From: Clostridiales bacterium
GTDB taxonomy: Bacteria; Bacillota; Clostridia; Christensenellales; Christensenellaceae
Direction: 5' to 3'
Length of the DNA stretch: 7,795 nucleotides
Assembly: GCA_019420265.1 (NCBI GenBank)
Contig: JAHZHM010000176.1
Span: 12,786-20,580 of the forward strand
The translations under genes and the position numbers were made by a program. The notes under the pieces are model-generated. The model was given only the letters and a program-made list of their open reading frames with translations, did no database searches and was not told where the DNA came from. Shown here piece by piece: positions 1 to 7,795 of this stretch. Positions within the stretch are counted from its first letter, which is position 1. Each line of letters starts with the position of its first letter.

Positions 1-18
1 TTCCTTTTTTGTGCACAG

Positions 19-43
19 AAAAAGGCGGCTGCCTGCCGCCTTT
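19..43 (-). terminator. Intrinsic terminator of the cytidylate-kinase-like gene
   Basis: A perfect 9-bp inverted repeat (21-29 pairs with 35-43, GGCGGC core, 5-nt loop) lies just after the stop codon of the minus-strand gene ending at 52. Read on the minus strand, the stem ends in a run of five T (23-19) followed by CTGTG, the usual form of a Rho-independent terminator. Confidence 0.85.
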
Positions 44-51
44 GCTCTCTG

Positions 52-666
52 CTATTTTGCCAGCAGTTTCTGCTTCATCTCCGCATACTGCAAGATGACC
101 TCCACAGCGCCATCCGCCCCGATTTTCGAACTATCCAGCGCCAAATCGTAGTTGCGCATATCGTCCCACTCCTGATCGGTATAGAAGTTATAGTAGCTGG
201 CTCTCTGCTTATCCGTCCGCGCCAAAACGCCTTTGGCATGCTTTTCCGGGACATCATACAGCCGAATTGCCCGATCCATGCGATATTCCATGCTGGCATG
301 GATAAAGACGTTGACGACATTTTTCATATGCCGCAGGGAATAATCCGCGCACCGGCCAACGATGACGCACGGCCCGTTCTGCGCGATTTTTTTGATGGTC
401 TCGAACTGCGCCATAAAGATGGTGTGGTTGAGCGGCGGGCGGTTGGCATAGCTGCTGCCCATGGCCAGCGCATAGAGCAGGCTGTTGGTGGGCTTTTCAT
501 CGCTCTGTTCAAAAAGCTCCTTGCTGATGCCGCTCTGCTTTGCTGCCTCGCTCAGCAGCTCTTTATCATAAAAAGGCACGCCCATGCGCTCTGCCAGTTT
601 TTTGCCGATCTCCCTGCCTCCGCTGCCAAACTGCCGGCCGATTGTGATGATCATATTGGTATTCAT
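52..666 (-). CDS. Cytidylate kinase-like family protein (P-loop NMP-kinase fold)
   Basis: Encodes about 204 residues of the cytidylate kinase-like family (Pfam Cytidylate_kin_2 type), predicted cytoplasmic nucleotide-binding proteins related to CMP kinase. The P-loop is near the N terminus, GRQFGSGGR at residues 10-18, after a hydrophobic strand. It is followed by a YDKELL segment (33-38), a VIVGRCAD strand (101-108) and a lid/C-terminal block with DKQRASYYNFYT (152-163) and NYDLALDSS (172-180). The P-loop has Gly-Arg where a classical Walker A has Lys-Ser/Thr; as I recall the family, this is typical of it, so it is not a sign of decay. The length fits a single intact domain. Substrate and role are unknown for most members, so true CMP kinase activity should not be assumed. 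I chose the ATG at 666 because AGGAGG ends 6 nt upstream of it but directly abuts the other in-frame ATG at 672. The gene stands alone, with its own promoter and terminator. Confidence 0.85.
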   Translation of the reverse strand: MNTNMIITIGRQFGSGGREIGKKLAERMGVPFYDKELLSEAAKQSGISKELFEQSDEKPTNSLLYALAMGSSYANRPPLNHTIFMAQFETIKKIAQNGPCVIVGRCADYSLRHMKNVVNVFIHASMEYRMDRAIRLYDVPEKHAKGVLARTDKQRASYYNFYTDQEWDDMRNYDLALDSSKIGADGAVEVILQYAEMKQKLLAK

Positions 667-672
667 TGTCAT

Positions 673-678
673 CCTCCT
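673..678 (-). promoter_or_regulatory. Shine-Dalgarno site that decides the kinase start
   Basis: Minus-strand AGGAGG at 678-673. The first in-frame ATG (672-670) touches it with no spacer, which does not suit initiation. The second ATG (666-664) has a 6-nt spacer, so the start is placed at 666. Confidence 0.75.
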
Positions 679-705
679 GTCATAAACTCTTTATGGGAAT
701 TCCGT

Positions 706-735
706 ATTTTAATATATTCCCCAGGGCCTTGCCAA
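706..735 (-). promoter_or_regulatory. Predicted promoter of the cytidylate-kinase-like gene
   Basis: On the minus strand, TTGGCA (735-730, 5 of 6 to the -35 consensus) is followed after 18 nt by TAAAAT (711-706, 5 of 6 to the -10 consensus). Transcription would begin near 699 and give a leader of about 33 nt carrying the AGGAGG site. The match is visual only. Confidence 0.55.
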
Positions 736-806
736 AACCCTTTTTCTTTTAGGCGGCAAAGCAAACATAGTATTTGTATCAGGTTTACAAACAATTCACA
801 ACTCTC

Positions 807-835
807 TTTACTCTTCTCTGGCAAAGGTATATGAT
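807..835 (+). promoter_or_regulatory. Candidate promoter of the polysaccharide deacetylase gene
   Basis: TTTACT (807-812, 4 of 6) is followed after 17 nt by TATGAT (830-835, 5 of 6), putting a start site near 842, about 38 nt before the ATG. An alternative pair, TTTACA (784-789) with TTTACT (807-812) as the -10, has 17-nt spacing but a poorer -10. It is the weakest of the promoters proposed here. Confidence 0.4.
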
Positions 836-879
836 ATCTCTTAGAAACCCACATTAATTTACATTTTTCGAGGTGCACT

Positions 880-2289
880 ATGAGCTACAGATCCAGGCTG
901 CGCCGCAGGGAGCGCCGGCGCAAGCATATCATGATTGTCGCATGCAGCGTGTTTGCAGTTGCGGTTGTCGTCATTGCGAGCATTTTCATCATCAAGGCCG
1001 TAAAGAAAACGCCGGATAAGCAGGGGGAAGCCAAGCCCGTTGCCTCTGTGCTGACTTCCGCAGATGAACTCATGCAAAGCGGGGATCTGGATGGCGCTCT
1101 GGCTCTGCTGGCCGCCACGCCGGAAGACGACGAAAACTATGATGCCGCCATGGAAAAGATTGCCGATCTCTGCATTCAAAAAGCGGATGCCCTTTATGCC
1201 GAGGACGAGACGGCCTACGACGCCTCCATCGCCGTTTTGAACCAGGGGCTTGGGTATACACAAAACGAGCGGCTCAGCACTGCGCTGGAAAAATACCAGG
1301 GCATCAAGCAGTCTAAGGAAGTAAAACTGGTGGCATATACCGGCGTTGTGGAGCACTGGTTCACGCACGCCCTCATCGCCTTCCCGGAGATCACGCTGGA
1401 GACCAACTCGGAGTATTACTGGAAAGACTGCATCACGCCCTATGAATTCAAGCACTTCCTGCAGGCGCTCTACGACTATGGCTTTATTCTCATCGATCCC
1501 GCCATCTGCATCGAGAACCCCAGCGGCGACGGCAAGACGTTTGCCTGGGTGGATCAGCTGATGCTGCCCGAGGGTAAAAAGCCGCTCATCATGTCGTTCG
1601 ACGACGTCGTCTACGATTCGCGCAAAATGCACTGCGGCATGGTGGATAAGATCATCGTGGACGAAAACGGCGAGCTGGCCTCCTACACCAAGCATTTAAA
1701 CGGCGAGGAAGTCATCAGCTACGATAACGAGTTCATCCCCATCATCGAGCAGTTCTGCAAAGAACACCCGGATTTCAGCCACAACGGCGCCAAAGGTGTC
1801 ATCGCGCTGACGGGCTTTGCCGGCGTGCTGGGCTATCGAACCAACCGCCAGAGCGAGAACAGGGAATCTGAAATTGAGGAGGCCAAGAAGGTTGTCGCCG
1901 TCTTAAAGGAGCACGGCTGGACTTTTGCAAGCCACAGCTACAGCCACACGAACTTCGCCAACGCTTCGCTGGAAAAGGTGCAGGACGACACGCAGAAATG
2001 GCAGAACGAGGTGCAGAATATCGTCGGGGAGACGCCGGTTTTCGTCTATCCCTTTGGCGCGCGCATTCCCAACGAAGATCCGCGCATCGAAGTGCTGAAA
2101 AATGCCGGGTTCAAGCTCTTCTGCGGTGTCGGCTCTAAAAATGCCATCAACTGGGAGATGAAGGACGGCACACTGCTCATGGATCGCCGCACGATGGATG
2201 GCACGGCGCTGAATGAATATCAGGAAATTTACAAACCATTTTTGGATGTTACCGCCGCGCGCGATCCCTTGCGCCCGGCCGGGCATTAA
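880..2289 (+). CDS. Membrane-anchored polysaccharide deacetylase (NodB homology domain)
   Basis: Encodes 469 residues. A very basic N terminus (residues 1-16, mostly Arg/Lys) precedes one hydrophobic segment (about 17-39), so the protein is probably a signal-anchor protein with its enzyme domain outside the cell. Residues 58-145 look like a helical, TPR-like spacer. The catalytic region has the carbohydrate esterase 4 / NodB motifs: SFDD at 239-242 (base and metal aspartates), HSYSH at 352-356 (two metal histidines) and YPFG at 390-393. These predict metal-dependent N- or O-deacetylation of a cell-wall or surface glycan; the actual glycan cannot be told. About 110 residues separate the first two motifs, more than in compact members, and include a HPDFS...ALTG...LGYRTN stretch that I recall from clostridial relatives. 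The ATG at 880 follows GAGGTG (870-875) by 4 nt. The gene is divergent from the kinase gene and monocistronic, closed by a strong terminator 6 nt after the stop. Confidence 0.88.
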   Translation: MSYRSRLRRRERRRKHIMIVACSVFAVAVVVIASIFIIKAVKKTPDKQGEAKPVASVLTSADELMQSGDLDGALALLAATPEDDENYDAAMEKIADLCIQKADALYAEDETAYDASIAVLNQGLGYTQNERLSTALEKYQGIKQSKEVKLVAYTGVVEHWFTHALIAFPEITLETNSEYYWKDCITPYEFKHFLQALYDYGFILIDPAICIENPSGDGKTFAWVDQLMLPEGKKPLIMSFDDVVYDSRKMHCGMVDKIIVDENGELASYTKHLNGEEVISYDNEFIPIIEQFCKEHPDFSHNGAKGVIALTGFAGVLGYRTNRQSENRESEIEEAKKVVAVLKEHGWTFASHSYSHTNFANASLEKVQDDTQKWQNEVQNIVGETPVFVYPFGARIPNEDPRIEVLKNAGFKLFCGVGSKNAINWEMKDGTLLMDRRTMDGTALNEYQEIYKPFLDVTAARDPLRPAGH

Positions 2290-2295
2290 GCGAGC

Positions 2296-2325
2296 AAAAA
2301 GCGGGGCAGCTGCCCCGCTTTTTTT
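2296..2325 (+). terminator. Intrinsic terminator of the deacetylase gene
   Basis: A perfect inverted repeat has a GC-only 7-bp core (2301-2307 with 2312-2318, AGCT loop), extended by A2296-2300 pairing with the T run 2319-2325. It starts 6 nt after the TAA. The flanking A and T runs could let it work on both strands, although no minus-strand gene ends here. Confidence 0.93.
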
Positions 2326-2480
2326 GCCCGTTTTTTCTTTTCTGCTCCTTTTTTTCGGCGGCATTGCTTCCCGCCTCTGCGCTTGCTCTTTTGCATTTCA
2401 TCCCGCTTCCCGGGCATCGCTTGCCTGGCATAAAGGGCCTTTTTTTCCTATTTTACAGGCTTTTTCCGCCTCCCTATCCC
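2326..2480. other. Intergenic pyrimidine-rich stretch with no identified gene
   Basis: The stretch between the deacetylase terminator and the PFOR promoter is unusually rich in C and T on the plus strand, with several runs of six to eight T. The only structure I see is a 7-bp stem with one G-T pair (2410-2416 with 2422-2428, loop TCGCT) and, slightly downstream, AAAG-GGC-CTTT before a T run (2432-2446). I see no start codon with a ribosome binding site and no family-like protein. It may be a weak second terminator or simply spacer. Confidence 0.4.
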
Positions 2481-2510
2481 TTGACGAAAAACAGCCGGAT
2501 AAGCTATAAT
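2481..2510 (+). promoter_or_regulatory. Predicted strong promoter of the PFOR gene
   Basis: TTGACG (2481-2486, 5 of 6) is separated by 18 nt from a perfect TATAAT (2505-2510). Transcription would begin near 2517. It is the best sigma-A-type match in the window, as expected for a highly expressed central metabolic gene. Confidence 0.8.
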
Positions 2511-2516
2511 AAAGAT

Positions 2517-6153
<3,637 letters not shown>

Positions 6154-6166
6154 TCGCTCTGTCAAT

Positions 6167-6202
6167 AAAAAAGAATGCCGAATTTCTTCGGCATTCTTTT
6201 TT
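6167..6202 (+). terminator. Intrinsic terminator of the PFOR gene
   Basis: A perfect 16-bp inverted repeat (6167-6182 with 6187-6202, 4-nt loop TTTC) with a GAATGCCGAA core, opening with six A and ending in six T. It lies 13 nt after the stop codon. Its symmetry means it could also stop transcripts leaking through from the convergent MFS gene. Confidence 0.95.
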
Positions 6203-6216
6203 ATTTGCCCGCAAAT
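6203..6216. repeat. Small inverted repeat beside the PFOR terminator
   Basis: ATTTGC and GCAAAT form 6-bp arms around CC, directly abutting the terminator stem. As RNA it would be at most a 5-bp stem with a 4-nt loop. Function unknown; it may be chance. Confidence 0.3.
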
Positions 6217-6249
6217 TGAGATACTGCCCACCTGTCTGGCCCCCTAAAT

Positions 6250-6265
6250 AGAAGCACCAGCTTCT
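6250..6265. repeat. Small inverted repeat between convergent genes
   Basis: AGAAGC (6250-6255) and GCTTCT (6260-6265) form a 6-bp stem with an ACCA loop, between the two convergent terminators. No T run follows on either strand, so it is not a terminator itself. Confidence 0.35.
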
Positions 6266-6276
6266 CTCACAGATAG

Positions 6277-6306
6277 AAAAAGGGCATAGCACTTTGCGCT
6301 ATGCCC
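6277..6306 (-). terminator. Intrinsic terminator of the MFS transporter gene
   Basis: GGGCATAGC (6282-6290) pairs perfectly with GCTATGCCC (6298-6306) over a 7-nt loop. Read on the minus strand the stem is followed by five T (6281-6277). It starts 13 nt beyond the stop codon of the MFS gene. Confidence 0.88.
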
Positions 6307-6319
6307 CAAGCATTCCCTT

Positions 6320-7513
6320 TTAGCCCTGACTTCCCGAAAACAGTGCGCGCTCGGCCTGAGGCCTTATGCGCATGAACAGGCAGAGAATGAGCCCGGCTGC
6401 CGCCAAGGCCGTGGCGACGGCATAGAGCCCGGAGAAGCCGTTTGCTTCCACCAAAAAACCGCTAAAGGCCTGGAACAGGATGGTTCCGATGGATTTCACC
6501 ATCTCCACAATGCCCAGCGCCGTGGAGGAATATGCCTCGTCTACCGCGCTGGCAGTAATCTTAATCGTCACCATAACAAACAGCATATTGCTGCCGATTG
6601 CCCGCAGCAGCACGACGCAGGCCGCAATGATCCAGTTGCTGGAGAGCAGCCAGCACCCGGCAAACTGAATGCCCAGGCTGCCAAACACCAAAAACAGCAG
6701 CTGCTTGCCCGAAAGCCCATCCATATACCGATGCGAGAACAAAAGCAGCGGAATTTCCATTAAAACGGCCAGGGAGAGCACCAAACCCGATTGCGGCACA
6801 GTAAATCCGCTATCCGTCAGAAACAGCGAGAGGTACGTCTCGTTCATCACAGAAAGCCCGGCAAAAATAACCGCCAAGAGCAACAGCAGCAGATAGGTTT
6901 TGCTGCCCAGCAGCGCTTTGGCTGGATGCCAATCTTGGGGCCGCTCTGCTTTTTGTTTGGGCTGCTGCGCCATGGAGGCGGTGCTAAAGCGGCTCAGAAA
7001 GAAAATCGTCAGCAGCAGCGCCGCTGCCGCCGCAAAAAAGACCGAACGGCTCCAGACATGCGCATATAGAACGCTGCCCAGCTGAGAAGCCGCGGCAAAG
7101 CCAATGCTTCCCCAAATGCGCACCGAGCCATAGCGATAGGGCCCGGAAGTCGCGATCTTTTCAAAGATGGGCAGCAGGCTGCTCATACCCGAGAGCACCA
7201 GGCCATCCAGCAAAAACAACAGCCAGGTTTGCCGGGTGATGGTAAAGCAGAGCGCCGCCGCGGCCGCCAGGCCCAGGATCGCGCCGCCCAGCGCCTTGCG
7301 GTTTTTGATGCGGTCGTCCAAAAAGCCCACAACCGGCTGCAGCGCAATGGCGAAAATGCCGGACGCCGAGAGCACAAACGAGATCTCCACAGGCGTCTTT
7401 CCCAAATCGTTCAAGTAAATCGTCAGCATTGAGCCAAAAATGCCAAAAGTAAAATAGAAACAAAACAATAGGGCACCACAATAAAAGCCCAGGCTCGCTT
7501 TCCTCTTTTCCAT
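6320..7513 (-). CDS. MFS transporter, LacY/nucleoside-symporter-like (MFS_1_like)
   Basis: Encodes 397 residues, almost entirely hydrophobic, with about twelve membrane segments in two halves joined by a polar cytoplasmic loop (about 175-205); a normal length for a major facilitator carrier. The loop after helix 2 has GFLDDRIKNRK (63-73), a clear version of MFS motif A. YRYGSVRIWGSIGF (126-139) resembles the RxWGSxG signature of the LacY, nucleoside:H+ symporter and phenylpropionate-permease group. A secondary proton-driven transporter is therefore likely; whether it takes up a sugar, nucleoside or other solute, or exports something, cannot be read from the sequence. The ATG at 7513 follows AGAGAGG (7527-7521) with a 7-nt spacer. 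The gene stands alone, convergent with the PFOR gene, with no neighbouring catabolic genes or regulator to suggest a substrate. Confidence 0.9.
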   Translation of the reverse strand: MEKRKASLGFYCGALLFCFYFTFGIFGSMLTIYLNDLGKTPVEISFVLSASGIFAIALQPVVGFLDDRIKNRKALGGAILGLAAAAALCFTITRQTWLLFLLDGLVLSGMSSLLPIFEKIATSGPYRYGSVRIWGSIGFAAASQLGSVLYAHVWSRSVFFAAAAALLLTIFFLSRFSTASMAQQPKQKAERPQDWHPAKALLGSKTYLLLLLLAVIFAGLSVMNETYLSLFLTDSGFTVPQSGLVLSLAVLMEIPLLLFSHRYMDGLSGKQLLFLVFGSLGIQFAGCWLLSSNWIIAACVVLLRAIGSNMLFVMVTIKITASAVDEAYSSTALGIVEMVKSIGTILFQAFSGFLVEANGFSGLYAVATALAAAGLILCLFMRIRPQAERALFSGSQG

Positions 7514-7547
7514 CCTAATTCCTCTCTTTTCCTGCTCGGATATCTAT

Positions 7548-7577
7548 AGTATACCTTAGCCTCTTCTCCCCTCACAA
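7548..7577 (-). promoter_or_regulatory. Predicted promoter of the MFS transporter gene
   Basis: On the minus strand TTGTGA (7577-7572, 4 of 6) is followed after 18 nt by TATACT (7553-7548, 5 of 6). Transcription would begin near 7541, leaving a leader of about 28 nt that contains the ribosome binding site. Confidence 0.55.
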
Positions 7578-7624
7578 GCCTTTTTCGGAAAATTCTGCAT
7601 TTCACTCTTTGAAATTTTGGCACA

Positions 7625-7658
7625 AAAAGAGCCCCAAGCGATTTCTTGAGGCTCTTTT
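7625..7658 (-). terminator. Intrinsic terminator of the partial gene at the right edge
   Basis: A 14-position inverted repeat with one C-A mismatch (7625-7638 with 7645-7658, GAGCC/GGCTC core, 6-nt loop). Read on the minus strand it follows the stop at 7667 by 8 nt and ends in a T run (7628-7624), so it terminates the gene that enters from the right and insulates the MFS promoter. Confidence 0.85.
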
Positions 7659-7666
7659 GCTCTATT

Positions 7667-7795
7667 TTAATCGATCATCAGGCGCGTACAGCGGACTTTT
7701 CCATCCATGATATCCGAAAGCCGATGCGCCGCACTGGCGATGATCACGTTCGTCCCGTTTTCCAGGGCGCGCTTGGCAAACGTCAGCTTGGCCTT
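7667..7795 (-). CDS. C-terminal fragment, probable amino-acid-kinase superfamily protein
   Basis: Only the last 42 codons and a TAA stop are in the window; the rest continues past the right edge. The translation begins KAKLTFAKRALENG and continues through NVIIAS and HRLSDIMDGK to CTRLMID. The order K-x-x-x-A-x-x-A at the start of a helix, a hydrophobic VIIA strand, a short helix, and a GK-x-x-[G]T-R ending resembles the C terminus of amino acid kinase superfamily domains such as glutamate 5-kinase, carbamate kinase and uridylate kinase. If so, Cys stands where the usual Gly of the final GT pair is found, and the protein ends right after the kinase domain, with no PUA domain. The product cannot be named from so short a piece. 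The visible reading frame is open and followed by a proper terminator, so the gene is probably real and simply cut by the window edge. Confidence 0.6.
   Translation of the reverse strand, partial: KAKLTFAKRALENGTNVIIASAAHRLSDIMDGKVRCTRLMID

Noticed and set aside
238..834. A 198-codon plus-strand frame overlapping the cytidylate-kinase-like gene
   Set aside because: Antisense to a family-recognisable protein and running through the divergent promoter region; no start signal of note.
859..1695. A 278-codon minus-strand frame opposite the deacetylase gene
   Set aside because: The plus-strand frame has a membrane anchor, catalytic motifs and flanking signals; the antisense frame has none.
2410..2446. 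A second terminator or small-RNA terminator before the PFOR promoter
   Set aside because: The 7-bp stem has a G-T pair and is separated from the T run by about a dozen bases; too weak to call as a terminator.
7572..7577. TTGTGA at the MFS -35 as half of a Rex redox-repressor site
   Set aside because: The second half-site TCACAA does not follow at the right spacing; only one half is present, easily by chance.

Overview
The window looks like ordinary chromosome from a strictly anaerobic, fairly GC-rich Bacillota, probably of the class Clostridia. The reasons are a full-length pyruvate:ferredoxin oxidoreductase as the central metabolic gene, strong AGGAGG-type ribosome binding sites, sigma-A-like promoters, compact intrinsic terminators, and a cytidylate-kinase-like protein and a membrane-anchored polysaccharide deacetylase of types common in gut Clostridia. 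This placement is inference; there is no rRNA or marker gene here to confirm it.

Layout, left to right. Positions 1-51 hold the terminator of a minus-strand gene. A cytidylate-kinase-like gene follows (52-666, minus). A 213-bp divergent region (667-879) carries one candidate promoter for each direction. A membrane-anchored polysaccharide deacetylase (880-2289, plus) ends at a very clear terminator. A 339-bp gap then holds a near-consensus promoter (2481-2510) and a leader of about 110 nt with small inverted and direct repeats. The large pyruvate:ferredoxin oxidoreductase gene (2629-6153, plus) ends at a 16-bp-stem terminator. It converges on an MFS transporter (6320-7513, minus), which has its own terminator and promoter. 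At the right edge lies the C-terminal end of a minus-strand gene (7667 to beyond the window), probably an amino-acid-kinase-superfamily enzyme, followed by its terminator.

Each gene whose two ends are both visible appears to be its own transcription unit with a recognisable promoter and terminator. The neighbours share no obvious pathway: carbon and electron metabolism (PFOR), cell-surface polysaccharide modification (deacetylase), small-molecule transport (MFS), and two kinases of uncertain substrate. I see no mobile element, CRISPR array, tRNA, rRNA, toxin-antitoxin pair or defence system, and no convincing evidence of a new biological system. The points worth a second look are modest: a P-loop without the usual lysine in the cytidylate-kinase-like protein, a long insert between catalytic motifs of the deacetylase, the structured PFOR leader, and a substitution in the kinase fragment's C-terminal GT motif.
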